A stretch of 64,000 bases of DNA from Cladorhizidae sp. MBARI D1340-BT2. Taxonomy: Eukaryota > Porifera > Demospongiae > Poecilosclerida > Cladorhizidae. The stretch is taken from the NCBI GenBank assembly GCA_028752905.1, contig JAQNBH010000014.1:21919990-21983989 (forward strand), in the 5' to 3' direction. The notes under the pieces were generated by a model, which was given only the letters and a program-made list of their open reading frames with translations, was not told where the DNA came from and made no database searches. Below are positions 51,061-61,900 of this stretch, piece after piece. Position 1 is the first letter of the stretch. Each line of letters opens with the position of its first letter. The translations under genes were made by a program, and so were the position numbers.

Positions 51061-51548
51061 TTGCTTCAGTTTTTTTAAATTTTACTTTCTATGGTATTTC
51101 CATTTTTCTCTCTGTTCTATGTGTGTGCTAGATGGCTGTTGTTTTGTATATGCATGTTTTTGTTGCTATTGTTGTCCTGTTATGGGAAGATGTAATAAAT
51201 AATTGTTCATACAACACCAACATTATAAAAATATCTTCATCAGAAAATAAATATTAAAAAATGAAAAATATATGTTATGCAATAAAATGAGTGTGTGCAT
51301 ATATATATATAATCACATGTTGCATTGTCTAGCATAGTCAGAAGTAAGAGCTTTCATTAGGCTGTAATTACATCATTTGTGGTCATTGCTTGGCAACCTA
51401 AAGCTGACCACAATGTTTGTCGACACCAATGCTATCCCATCAACCATGGTTGCTAGGGAATTTAGTGCATTCCTGATTTAATATATATTTTTATTTGCAC
51501 CCGAGTCCAATTTAAAAAAAATGCTGCCTAAACCCGCCGGTGAATGGG
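51061..51548. other. 3' non-coding part of the piggyBac element
   Basis: AT-rich, with an ATATATATATAT run near 51300 and no exon. Ends in the terminal repeat CCTAAACCCGCCGGTGAATGGG. Confidence 0.6.
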
Positions 51549-51552
51549 TTAA

Positions 51553-51840
51553 ACCACATTGACCACACCCCAGCCTCAAACCATCTCAAACCATATCAGT
51601 ATAAACCACACCTCTTCCTCAAACCACATCAGTATCAGCCACATCCCGCCTCAAACCACATCAGTATCGACCACACCCCTGGCTCAAACCACATCAGTAT
51701 TGACCACACTGACTTCCACACCCCAGCCTCAACCTACAGCAATATTGACCATTCAGTATATCGACCATACCCACTTCCATACCCCAGCCTCAACCAACAT
51801 CAGTACCAACCACACCCACTTACACACCCCAGCCTCAACT
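51553..51840. repeat. 33-bp minisatellite, right block
   Basis: Continuation of the array at 47640-49536: CCACATTGACCACACCCCAG and variants such as ACCCACTTCCATACCCCAGC. Separated from the left block only by the piggyBac insertion. Confidence 0.88.
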
Positions 51841-52889
51841 CAATCTTATAAGGACTCAACAACAATCCAACCATCACCTTCTTTCACTGCTACCTCGTCA
51901 GCCTTGCCATCCACTGTCTCTTCCACACAGACATTGTCTCCAGTTTGGTCCACAAATCTAGTGACCTCTACCATTTATCCATTCACATACTCTGTAGAAC
52001 CTACAGTTCCTATTCCGTAATCACCACTGGAGGTATTTGAACTTTTTTAACACCTAACATAGTGGAAGAGACAGTAGATCAGACAAACAAGTATGCTGAA
52101 GAGGTCACGGGTGCTGAAGATTACAGAGGATGACATTTGAGCATTCAAAGCTTCAGCATTCTAATGGGAATTAATCACCAGCCATCCACAGAAGACTACT
52201 GGAAGAGGATCCCATCCACAACTACAAACCAATAGTCCAAAGAATGTCTAGGGATAGGTACAGGAATTTTTCAAGATTTGTAAATTTTTCTACACTTTCC
52301 ACAAGGTGCTGTGCCAATTATGACAGACTGGGGAAAATCCCAACACTTGTCAGCCCCACACAAGTTTTCATCCCTATATGTACAGCCCGAACTGCGAGAT
52401 AGCAATTGATGAGGCTATAATTAACTTTCAGGGACATTCAACACTGAAACAGTACATGCCCATCAAACCCATCAAAAGAGGTATCAAGGTGTGGGTTTTC
52501 TCTCTCGCAGTTTGAGGTTATATAGGAAAAAAGAAAGGTGCCGTTTAACAGCACTTGGGAACATGAGTGTTAGGGATCCCCAGCGGAATCCCGATGAACA
52601 TCCCTAACAACAATAGTAAATAAGCAAGTGGACTTATAGGAGATAATGTGTGTATGCTTAATTAGACTGAACAGAGTGCAGGCACAAGCCTGCATATGCA
52701 ATAACTAATGAAGTGTTAATTGTGTGGTTAGGTCTCGTGATAGTCCAGCTGGGAGTTTAATTAAGAACCCCAGCTGTGAAGTCGAGAGACAGTTAAGTTG
52801 AGTAGAGTTGTTGTAGTCGTGGCTGTTTTGTATGAGTGTGAAATAATTCTTTAAACTTATATTGTCAACCTGAGGAGGAGTCCTCAACA
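51841..52889. other. no confident gene; 5' part of second piggyBac relic?
   Basis: A Ser/Thr-rich open stretch at 51846-52020 resembles the N-terminal low-complexity region of the piggyBac copy to the left, but is not diagnostic. The left terminus of the second piggyBac should lie here; I could not identify a TTAA-CCC end. Confidence 0.4.
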
Positions 52890-53700
52890 ATGAGTGGTGA
52901 AGGACCTAACTGAGGACCTACAGGGCAAGTGGCACCATGCCAATTTCAACAACTTTTTTATTACCTCCCATAGCCTGTTGGTTGACTTGGAGAGGAGAGG
53001 GATCTATGGATGTGGGACTGCCAGGAAAGACAGGTGTGGTTTCCCTGAGGAGCTGAAGAAAGCCAAATTCAAGAAAAGGTCAAATGTGCATTCTATAAAC
53101 ACAAGTTAGTACAATGTCACAAACATTTTGGGGTTGTATATTAGTTCATACATGTTATTTACCATAAATATGGGATACTCATTATAACATTTTTAGGAGC
53201 CAGTCACTAACCACGTAATCCGGAAAAGTGTGTGCAAACGCATGGCAGGACCAAGAGATCATCATGCCTATGTACACCAACAGCGCCCCCAAGAGTGTCA
53301 CCTCAGTCATTCGGCATACGAGCAATGGCAGCAGAGAGGAAATAAGCTTCCCCCTAGCTATACAATCCTACAATAAATGCATGGGAGGTGTGGACAAAAG
53401 TAATCAGATCAGTGTCACGTGAAAAGCAGAAAGTACTACAAATACATATATTACTTTCTGATCGATGTGGCTATCACAAACGCCTTCATTCTGCACAAAG
53501 AATGGTCAGGAAGAGGCAGTGAATTTACGATCAAGAAGTTCCAAGATTTAGCTGGCCAAGGAGATCATCGGAGGTCATTGTAGCCGACGCAGAGCTGGGT
53601 GTAGTGGCTCCATTATCAAGCAGCTTCACTTCCCGATAAAGAACCCTGCAACATCTAGGAAGCTCAGTCAAGATCATTGCACTTATTGTTACCCACAACT
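52890..53700 (+). pseudogene. piggyBac transposase core and C-terminus, decayed
   Basis: Plus-strand blocks VVKDLTEDLQGKWHHANFNN-FFITSHSLLVDLERRGIYGC then GTARKDRCGFP are the DNFFTS...GTxRxxRxGxP region of the DDD transposase. The Asp before FF is Asn here. Next WQDQEIIMPMYTNSAPKSVT, FPLAIQSYNKCMGGVDKSNQ (the YNKxMGGVDxxDQ motif, its last Asp changed to Asn), and a terminal HCTYC. Stops and frameshifts follow. Changed catalytic-motif residues and stops show it is dead. Confidence 0.85.
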
Positions 53701-54581
53701 TATTATTTTCTTATGTGATCATCCCATTACTCATGTAACTAGGCTGGCTTTAATACTAGCATTTAGTTGCTATTAGCCATTCCTATGCATTTGCCGTATT
53801 TGCATCCATTTATTTGCATCCATTTATAAAAAAACAAAAAAAAAAAAACAAAAAAAAACAGAAGCATCTGACAGCCAATGGTGGTGCCAGTGATGTGGCA
53901 TATGGCTATGCCCGAGTGGAATCACGAGCACTGACTGCTACCTACTGTGGCACAAAAAAAAATTATAGTCCTGTTATTGGACTATAACCTTCTCTCTCCT
54001 ATGTACCAATATACTACATTCTAAAATGTACTTGTGAGAAAGTGGGAAATTAAAGTTGCTTGATAGTCAAGGGGTTAGGGTTTCTTCTTTCAGCTCCACT
54101 GCTCTCTCCTTTTCATGCCCACCGATGGAAGGTTAGTAGGACATTGTATTGAGCTTTGATAGACAAAAAAACCTATGGATGGAGGTACAAAACTCCGTAT
54201 TATTACCTACAGTTCAACTTAGCAAGCTACAGCGTTCCAAATATTAAGAAATATATATTATATAGCTTGCCTTTCTCCAATGCTAGCGCGTGGCGTCATC
54301 TTCTGTCCAGGGTCAGGCTAGTGAGTAGGACAGTCACACGGCTATCGAAGTTTCTGTAGAGTCGAACAACTCCTACCTTTCTGAACGCTCGATTATACTC
54401 TTTGGAACTCGAAATTTGTTATTTAAAAGCGGACACCAAAGCTCGACTAATAATTTTTATTATTTTGTAATCATTTATTTTGTAATCATGTACGTAGCCA
54501 AGGCACCGCTTTTTCACCGGCTATAAAACTCTCAATTCTAAAATCCAGCCGTTTTCTCCAGTACTCACAGTACTGAATGGG
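53701..54581. mobile_element. 3' end of second piggyBac relic
   Basis: Non-coding tail with an A-rich run at 53828-53860. Terminates CAGTACTGAATGGG at 54581, followed by TTAA at 54582-54585, the same terminal bases as the other piggyBac copies. The opposite end was not located. Confidence 0.6.
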
Positions 54582-54593
54582 TTAAAGTTAAGG

Positions 54594-54884
54594 AAGTGGC
54601 TAGAGGAGGCAGCCGGCGACGGTTAAATTTACCGGCAACCGGTTCGGAAACTGGACAAAACCCTATCCCTAGCCCTAGCCCTAGCCCTAGCCACAGCCCT
54701 TAATTTACTCACAAGCTCATCAAATGTCCTAAAGCGTCCACCAACCGAAAAAAAGTTAGTAGACATCTTGAAAGCTAATCAACATTGATAACCACGCCCC
54801 CGTGGGCTCGTTCATTAATATACACTACCGGTTCTCCACCATCGCCGGCTGCCACTCCTCTAGCCACTTCGTAAAGTTAAACGG
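54594..54884. mobile_element. MITE with telomere-like CCCTAG core
   Basis: Inverted termini AAGTGGCTAGAGGAGGCAGC / GCTGCCACTCCTCTAGCCACTT, followed internally by CGGCGA on both sides. The ~290-bp interior holds CCCTATCCCTAGCCCTAGCC. TTAAAGTTAA-like words on both flanks might be a target duplication, but their boundaries do not match exactly. No coding capacity; superfamily unknown. Confidence 0.7.
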
Positions 54885-54991
54885 TAAATAGGTTAAAGTT
54901 AAAAGGGCTGGCCAGAGAAACTTGAGATCCCTTCTGCTACACTCGATTTGGATGACAGGACCCGCTCTCGACTAAATTAAGCTCGCCCGTT

Positions 54992-55452
54992 ATGGAGGCA
55001 GTGAAGAAAAAAATTCAAGATCTGATCAATCAGATCCCAGATGAAAAAAGAAGCGTTCTGAATAAGGGTATTTCGAAACAACACATTGCTAAAGTATCAA
55101 CCCACCTTTCAGAATGGGAAAAGAAATCAGATCTACTAGAGTTAGAAGAAACCGAGGTTCTGGACATACGCAAAAGAACAGATGATCCTGTTCAGCAGAG
55201 GTAAATACAGTATATAGCACACTAGCTGCAGCTAACAGTGCCAAAGTTCAGTGGAATAGAAATGTATTTGTTCAGACTTATAAAATGTATTCCGACAATT
55301 TTTTATGCATGTTTGCATCAACAGAGAAGCAGCTCTCAGAATGTGGATGAAGAAGGCCGTGCAGCCTACCTACGGAAGTCTACTTGAAATCTGTGTAAAA
55401 GGAGGAATGCTGGAGTGTGCTAAGATGATTGTTAAAATTTTAAGTGATAAAG
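54992..55452 (+). CDS. death-domain protein, first two exons
   Basis: ATG 54992 opens exon 1 (to 55200, donor CAGAG|GTAAAT). Exon 2 runs 55325-55452 (acceptor CATCAACAG, donor AAAG|GTTAGT). Joined, the ~112 residues contain ISKQHIAKVSTHLSEWEKKS, LELEETEVLDIRKRT, AALRMWMKKAVQPTYGSLLE and GGMLECAKMIVKIL. The six-helix pattern, with a central W-x4-LxL..EV..I segment and a MWxxK...TYxxLLxxxxxxG.L..A..I ending, fits the death-domain superfamily. Such adaptor domains mediate homotypic assembly in apoptosis and innate signalling, and are expanded in sponges. Downstream exons giving the full architecture were not identified, so partners are unknown. Codon phase across the intron is consistent. Confidence 0.7.
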
Positions 55453-55496
55453 GTTAGTGTCACAGATGTTGCAACTCAAGCCAGGCTTATCTTCTA

Positions 55497-55750
55497 CTTG
55501 CACAGTATATTTCCATCTGTGAAAAGGTGGCTCAATTATGTTTCAGTAAGGCTTACAAAGGTATGGGATATATGTCTCTGTTTTGGCAGTGCACATCATA
55601 CTTCTACGTATCATCCTATTGCACTTGCACAGTATATTTCCATCTGTGAAAAGGTGGCTCAATTATGTTTCAGTAAGGCTTACAAAGGTATGGGATATAT
55701 GTCTCTGTTTTGGCAGTGCACATCATACCTCTACGTATCATCCTATTGCG
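55497..55750. repeat. 127-bp tandem duplication
   Basis: Two nearly identical copies start at 55497 and 55624 (CTTGCACAGTATATTTCCAT), ending TACGTATCATCCTATTGC. They lie just after the second death-domain exon and read YISICEKVAQLCFSKAYKGM in one frame without stops. They may be a duplicated exon, but no clear splice boundaries are present. Confidence 0.85.
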
Positions 55751-56669
55751 GATGTTGCATAGATTTCTTCTAGGCTTAAATTATTGTGGTAGCCTACATA
55801 TTCCCAAATTCTGAGTGAAAATGCTGTGCTTGCTAGCAGGTATAATAACAATAGTCATGATTGAAAGTGCAAAGCCAAGGTGAAGTTCTGGGACAGTGGG
55901 TAAATTTATTAATGCAAAAGTTAAAGACAGAAACTTCATAGAAACATCGGAATGTGTTTACAGGAAACAGATGTAATACAGGCAAAGAAAACTGACCTGA
56001 CTTTAATAATGGCTCTGCATTCCTATATCTACCTACTTCTTATTTATCCACTGTCCCAAACCATTGTCACCTAGGCTTGTACATTCTGTCAAGCTTAGGT
56101 ACCAAACAATTTTACAAAAAAGGCTTGGAATGTTGAGTACATTAAAATGTTTATTCACTATCTTGTCAGTCAGTTATGGTGATTAGCAAAACTAAGAGAG
56201 AAAAAGATAAAGTGAATGCTGAAGGACTGTTTGTGTGTGACTTATTATTACTTCTGGTTTGGGGTATGGCAGTTTTTGGAGCCACCATGCTGTTCCAGAT
56301 GGAACCAGTCCGAGAATAACTGTCCTAATATCCAGCTATATTGTTTGTGCATGTTGTCTGTGCTTTTAGATATGACAGAGTGCATTACTCCAAAGGAAAA
56401 CAGGTTTCTATGTCTAGAAGGTTCACCAACACAGGAAAACCCACAGACACTGGGCCTGCAGCTCTCACCAAAAATCTGGCACACTAGCTGTAGCTGGGAA
56501 CCTAAAGCCTCTATTATGCACCACAAATACCACAGAACCTGTCCAGTGATCTTGGGTGCTGGTTATTGTGATAGTTATACTTATTATATGACACTAACTA
56601 AAAATTGAGCAATGCAGAGTTTCCCCTGACATAGTATACCTTAGAAGACAAAGGGAGGAAGAAAGCTAT
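55751..56669. other. no assignable gene
   Basis: Ordinary AT-rich sequence, probably intronic to the death-domain gene. A plus-strand segment after CTTTTAG near 56369 reads DMTECITPKENRFLCLEGSP but shows no family resemblance. Left unassigned. Confidence 0.4.
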
Positions 56670-57045
56670 TTTGTATACCGAAATTCGCATGTGGGTTGAA
56701 AATCAATTTCATGAAATTAATTTTCACCCGCACACTTGACCATGTACTCACGTTTTAGCACTTAATGAAAACACTCATTTTGTAAATAGGGCTTCCTCCA
56801 GCTACTGGAACATCTAGCACTTTCCAATTAGGAGGTAGAACTGCAGAAAATTGGGGCATGCAGGTTTTGAGGTCCCCAACTTGACTACCTGTAACTGGAG
56901 CATAGTTATACATGTGTAAGAGTTTAATATAAAAAGAGCATACAGAGAGAGCTATCTTTTAAGCTATATATCATTCATAGAGTAAAGTGCACGCAATTTA
57001 TGGATCTCTGAAATTGTAGCCACAGTTATGTAAAAAAATGGTATT
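56670..57045. repeat. diverged arm of the foldback element family
   Basis: Matches the right arm of the 7.7-10.9 kb element. It has the centre palindrome TTGAAAATCAATTTCATGAA and CACTTGACCATGTACTCACG, then TAATGAAAACACTCATTTTG, GGGCTTCCTCCAGC, GCAGGTTTTGAGGTCC and AGCTATCTTTTAAGCTATAT. About 75-80% similar by eye. Only one arm is present, so this copy is truncated. Confidence 0.78.
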
Positions 57046-57335
57046 ATGAAGCTCATGCCCCCTGAGAGTCTGACTGGTATAATTTCTAGCCATTCCATTG
57101 GCGTTACTTGAAGAAGATTTTCCTATAGTTCTACCTAGTGCCTTGCAAGTCAATGGGAGAGAGAGAGTAGCTGGTTAACTATCATCTATAGAGAAGTTGA
57201 AATGTGAATTCTAAAGGATTTGTCTTGGTTGGTTGAATCACATCATATTAGATGATATAAAATTAGCTTCTTCCCAACAAATTACACCTAGCCTCAGCTA
57301 GAATGAATTATGCAAAGTTCTTCATTTTTGTTCAG

Positions 57336-57408
57336 CTACTTTAGAGATCTTGACATATTAGAAGCTGAGCAAGAAGCTGATCATATTCCTCCTGGTAACT
57401 ATGTGATG
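57336..57408 (+). CDS. candidate short exon, unknown gene
   Basis: Splice-bounded (TTTGTTCAG acceptor; ATGTGATG|GTAAGT donor). It encodes FRDLDILEAEQEADHIPPGN with no family recognised. The excellent donor and open phase suggest a real exon, possibly of the death-domain gene upstream on the same strand. Not proven. Confidence 0.35.
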
Positions 57409-57858
57409 GTAAGTTTTCCAGTACATGTACAATGCAAATGCAAGTTAGGCAGATTTTCTATAGGCAAAAAGTCATGCCCAACCTGTCCAAGTGAGATGGA
57501 GAGCTGACTTTGGGCCAGATAGAGGATTGTAATTGGGTGTTAGTGGAGAACTTATATGCTTGGTTTAGAGGCGCATCCGGGAATTTTTCAATAAAATTCT
57601 GACATTTAGTTCCAAACATGTACTTTTGTCACACTAATAATTATTGAGATTTTAGCACTCTTCCGCTCCCTAATCTCTATCCCTGAATTATACATATTCA
57701 TGTAATTTACATGAAAGCAAAACTAGCAATAGACAAAACTGAACAGCTAATAAATGTGCATGAAACCAAGATGCACTTCCTTTTACGATGCTGGAGATAT
57801 CCACAGATGTGAGTCTCAGGCAGGTATCTTTGGATCAGGCAGCTTGACGATCATTGAT

Positions 57859-57966
57859 AAGAACCATGTTACATGTTCGGCTGCACGTAGTGACTACAGG
57901 TTGGGTTATGTGAAGAACCATGTCACATATTTGGCTGCACATAGTGACCACAGGTTGGGTTATGTG
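57859..57966. repeat. 54-bp tandem duplication
   Basis: AAGAACCATGTTACATG...GGTTGGGTTATGTG occurs twice (57859 and 57913) with about six differences. In the plus frame 57754-58095 it gives repeated NHVTxxAAxSDxRLGYV, but there is no other evidence for a gene. Confidence 0.8.
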
Positions 57967-58099
57967 GGATATGATATGATAGGCTTCAGTAGGCCACTTC
58001 ACAGGGCAGTCCAGAATCTATGGTTCCCTTTGGGTGGTCAATGTCTGCCCGTTATGCTAGTTCAGCCATTGTTCCATATTTACTCACAATGTTGAGCAA

Positions 58100-59131
58100 G
58101 TTCTTTTGTCTGGAGTTAATCAAGTACTTACCTAGCTGCACTGACTAGAGATAGCAGAAGCAGTTTATAAGTAAGCAGTTGTCTAGAATATGTTATAGCA
58201 GGTCATCTTTACCCGTACCCACCATGCTTGTGAGGAGCACAGTAATCATATTTTCAGCTGGGTCATAAAGGGTGTCAATAACTAACTATGAAAGCCAATA
58301 AACCATCAAGGCCTTAACTATTCACTTTTATGGTTCGAAATCCACTTTTTGGTTATAGCTTTACACTTTTTGGATTCTAATACGTTGTAGATCCAGAAAA
58401 TTGAAGAGGTGGGTTCTTCCAATAAACTTTACGACTGCCACACTCACTTTATTAAACCACATCCAGTTTTCAAAAGTCATTTAAATAATGAGCATGCTTG
58501 CAGATCAGGGGCGGATCTAGGAATTCTTGGGGGGGGGCCTCTTTTATTAAAATTTTAAATATAGAAATATAGATATAATATTATATCAAATACAGCATAT
58601 ACAAACTGTAGAGAGAAAAATGTTAAGACTAAATTACATTGAATAAACGAACAACAATTCCAAGTTACTCTGATTGGTTATCACAATGATATATATAAAA
58701 ATTGTGAATCTGAATCATGAAGTCCAAGGGTCAATAATTGAAGGGGAAAAAAGATTGGAAGAGAAATACTATTCGGCACTTCCAGTGTGATGTACGTACA
58801 TTCAGACAACAAATTGAGCTGTAGCTAGTTTCAGAAATGGTAACTCTGTATACAATACATATTCATAGCAAAGGCTTGACCTAGGCTAGACATTAGTCAA
58901 AATTATGTTCACTTTCATAATAAAGGGGAGGGGGTAGGCCTCGTTAAAGGGCTGTGACGGATGGACGCAGAAAAATGGGAAATCATAGGGTAGGAATGTT
59001 TAAAGCCCAAACTCTGCGAAGTTACTAGGGATATTGTTCTTGTTTTTATAAATGTTCATACTAAGGCATAGAAGTAATGTTTAATACCCAAAGCCTAACT
59101 GTTGAATATTGTATAATCAAATTAATCCTCA
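58100..59131. other. no gene; possible hAT terminus at 58507
   Basis: Non-coding. CAGGGGCGGATCTAGGAATT at 58507 is a common hAT-type non-autonomous end, followed by a G run. No matching right end was found, although GGCGCATCCGGGAATTTTTC at 57569 resembles an inner portion. The A/T-rich stretch beyond has no coding exon. Confidence 0.45.
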
Positions 59132-59989
59132 TTAAACTTTGTGATGGACGTACACAAAACCCGTGACCGACGTACATGTGTGATTAAGGATAGTATTAGG
59201 AGCATTGCTAGGCACTATTAGACAAAGCAAGTACTTGTAAGCATAACATAAACAGATGCTAAATGTCTTCAAACGCAAACTGTCCTCGATTGCCTGCGAC
59301 ACTTGGTGGGTTAATGATACGTAAAATTTTGTTTTTTGAGTAGAAGATTTTGTCTTCAGGTCTCGGCCACTTCCAAGCATTTGCACTTCGTTTACTTCAA
59401 CATTAGAATCCTCTATACAGGTCACCTCCCCTGGAAACTCTTCAACATCATACTCCATAACAACCCACAATCCAATTGTCAAGTTCAGTGCTGGTAGCTG
59501 AGGCTGGGCATCGTCTTCGATTGGACAATCCTGTTCAATTGTTGAATTGGTCGGAGGAGTGATGTTGCACATTCGACAAACTCGGAAACATTTCTCTATC
59601 TCATTAGAAGTAGCGGCTAGTTTGTCATCATCCGCACCAGAAGCTTGAATACAATGAACTTTATGTGTTTGGGGGACTGCCATCACTCCTTTCCATCTGG
59701 CATCCAGAAATGCAGATTGTTGTTCAATCTCACTCTTGGCAACAAATTCAACATTAATATTTGGGCAAAGCTGTTTGGCGAGTGCTGAATACTCTTGCGG
59801 AGTGGTGATATGACTTCTCTATGAGCGAATGTGTCTCCAAACTGCCCTCTTCACTGTCCCTCCAATCCCGTCTACGACACCTTTTCCATGAGATGTGGCC
59901 AAAAAATTCCATCTGATAGAGATGTCATGGTCTTGCTCCCAGTAGTGGAGATTTGAAAAGAGGAACCTCTGCTTAACCCTTTCACTGGC

Positions 59990-60780
59990 AGATTTACGGA
60001 GGACTTTTTACAAAAATTGACACAATTTCACATTTTTTTAAATAGAGGACCACAAGAAGACAAGTACCCAACAACTATATATCAGGTGATAGCTGATGCA
60101 TGAAGGGACGTTATGTTAAATTTTAGTTGCTTAGCAACAAACCACAGAAATGTGAATATTGTTATAAGAGACAGGAAGTAAAATAAAAGGGTTTATATCG
60201 GGTTTATATCATCTCAATTTCATATTACACATGAAACCAGCAATGTTAGCCAGTCAACTTTTGGTCAACAACAACAACTGTTTGTCAACAACAATTTTTT
60301 GGTTGATTATAACAAACCACAAAGATGTGAATATCATTATGGGTTGAAAAAGGCTATTTCAGCTCGATGAAATCAGCAATGTTAGCTAGTCAACGTTACT
60401 ATTTGTCAACAACATGTTTTGGTCAATTATAACTAACCATAAAGATGTAAAAATCATAACAAAGCGGAAGTAAAGGCTAGGGTCCATAGTACTGAAAAAT
60501 AAATAAAAGTATGTGCAAAGTGTGCTTAACATAATTATAAATAAATATAGATAAAAAATAAAAGGGCAATGCCCTTGGCACTGTGAAGGTCTGCATGTTC
60601 AGCATAACTCAGACAAACATATAGTGCTACATTATAAAATATATATATATATATAAATAATAACCTCTCCTCCAACCCTGTCTTCTCCTCTACTGCTTCC
60701 TATCCTCCTCCAGGTCCATGAGTGAAACTACCTTCCAAGGAGAAATAGTTCTTATTATTATGCTAGTTACTAGGCTTTAC
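59990..60780. other. non-coding interior of the short piggyBac element
   Basis: AT-rich with three related GTCAACAACAA / GTTAGCTAGTCAACGT passages (60240-60430) that form a loose internal repeat, and an ATATATATATAT run near 60640. No exon. Confidence 0.6.
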
Positions 60781-60790
60781 TATACAACTC

Positions 60791-61066
60791 TTATCTATTC
60801 TTACCTTGGGGGAAGTCTTCATGACCATCGCTATCGTCTGAAGCTTCGCTTGGCAGAGTAGGGCGATCTATACTTTGAAAACTTGCTTCGTGGTCAGTGC
60901 CAACAGCTTCTGTTATAGCTGCCATAGCATCACCGTCAACTACGCCACTTCCCAGGTAAGCACAGGCACCTTCTTCCTCCTCTTCACTAATGTCAATCTC
61001 GGACAGGCCGAAGTCATCCTCAAATAGGAAGTCTAACGCTTCGTCTCTACTAAAGCGGGTCGGCAT
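60791..61066 (-). CDS. acidic N-terminal exon of a piggyBac transposase
   Basis: MPTRFSRDEALDFLFEDDFG then LSEIDISEEEEEGA and EASDDSDGHEDFPQG. It aligns with the N-terminus at 49727 (MAVRLSLDEVISQV, then GDDFGLSEDES) and with the split exon at 40398/47323. A donor-like CAAG|GTAAGA near 60806 suggests a real exon. No catalytic exon follows in the remaining element, so it is a retained leader, not a working gene. Confidence 0.7.
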   Translation of the reverse strand: MPTRFSRDEALDFLFEDDFGLSEIDISEEEEEGACAYLGSGVVDGDAMAAITEAVGTDHEASFQSIDRPTLPSEASDDSDGHEDFPQGKNR

Positions 61067-61900
61067 TTCTTCTTCGAGACCGGGAATTAACCGGAAGTGA
61101 TGTTTGCTGGCACGTTTACTTCCCTTTCCTCATTCCGTATTTTCCAGATATTCAGGGGTATATTAGAGGCATGCTTTAGGCATATTCGTGCAATTTTTGA
61201 AGTTAATACCGCGAGAACGGTTAATTTTTTACGAATTTTTTCATCACGGTTAATCTGTTTTCGCGACTTAAGTCGCTTATGCCAGTGAGAGGGTTAAACT
61301 GAGAAGTTGGCCCATAGCTGAAAAGATTGACGGTTTCTATGCTTGGGAATTTCGCTCGGAGACTTCTGAAAATATACTGTGACATGAAAACGAAAATTCT
61401 GTATTTTGTGTGGTCGAGGTCATCTTAAATTACTACCATACTCAAATAGGTGGCCTTGTTGATCCAAGTGTGAGTGGTAAAGATGGTTGCCTGAGCGTGG
61501 TGCCAGTTGGCTACTTGTACTTCTTTCTGTCGTATTTTCAGAAAAATTGACTTGCAAAACAACGGATTTACCATCACAGAGTTCTTCAAGGAGTCAAACG
61601 AAGCTGCTTGCCCTCTCTTCACAAAGGTATGGAGTAGGAAGGTACTCAGCTGTTTCTTCAGCTCATTAAAAACTGCATCCTCTGTATCAGTCATCTACCT
61701 TCTCAATTCGGCTATCCGTAGACTTCCACTGGAGTACTGCAAGGTCCCTGAGCTGCTTTGTGTTGCAAAATCATCAATCAGATCCACACAGGTTGAGCAT
61801 TCTCGTGTCATGCACTTCTTGGAAGTGGCATCACAGGTCACTTGCTCAATGAAGGACGATACAGGAACACACTTCCCAAGGTCTTGCACTCCCCAGCTGC

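Larger units (their letters stand above)
49541..51548 (+). mobile_element. piggyBac element inserted in the minisatellite (TTAA duplication)
   Basis: Left end CCCACTCAAGTTG follows TTAA at 49537-49540. Right end ...GGTGAATGGG precedes TTAA at 51549-51552. The flanks join into a normal repeat unit containing GACCTTAAACCACATTGACC, which exists unsplit at about 48672. Terminal bases CCC(A/T)NTCA match the general piggyBac end. Contains 5' and 3' transposase pieces but no catalytic core, so it is an internally deleted derivative. Confidence 0.9.
59977..61293 (-). mobile_element. piggyBac element, TTAA-flanked, inside the SHGKG-family gene
   Basis: Ends CCCTTTCACTGGCA (left) and, reversed, CCCTCTCACTGGCA (right), with TTAA at 59973-59976 and 61294-61297. 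1317 bp. Retains only the acidic N-terminal exon (61066-60791). The host frame joins across the insertion when one TTAA is removed. Confidence 0.94.
59132..61900 (-). pseudogene. gene of a dispersed transposon-like family (ATSHGKG/DGIGG), split by piggyBac
   Basis: Minus-strand text runs from about 61889 to 61298, skips the piggyBac element, and resumes at 59972. N-terminal side: SSFIEQVTCDATSKKCMTRE, then KQLSTFLLHTFVKRGQAASF, LFCKSIFLKIRQKEVQVANW and VNLFSYGPTSQF. After the piggyBac: HDISIRWNFLATSHGKGVVD and GIGGTVKRAVWRHIRS, EYSALAKQLCPNINVEFVAK, and a C-terminal LNLTIGLWVVMEYDVEEFPG. The SDGPxxQF...F.ATSHGKG..DGIGG...WV.V.YD...FPG order is a recurrent family in cnidarians, sponges and some fish, usually repeated and transposon-like, but I cannot name its superfamily. 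Two internal stops besides the insertion. Confidence 0.65.

Noticed and set aside
56216..56608. 130-codon plus frame and its 92-codon antisense
   Set aside because: No motifs, no splice support; cysteine- and tyrosine-rich by chance of composition.
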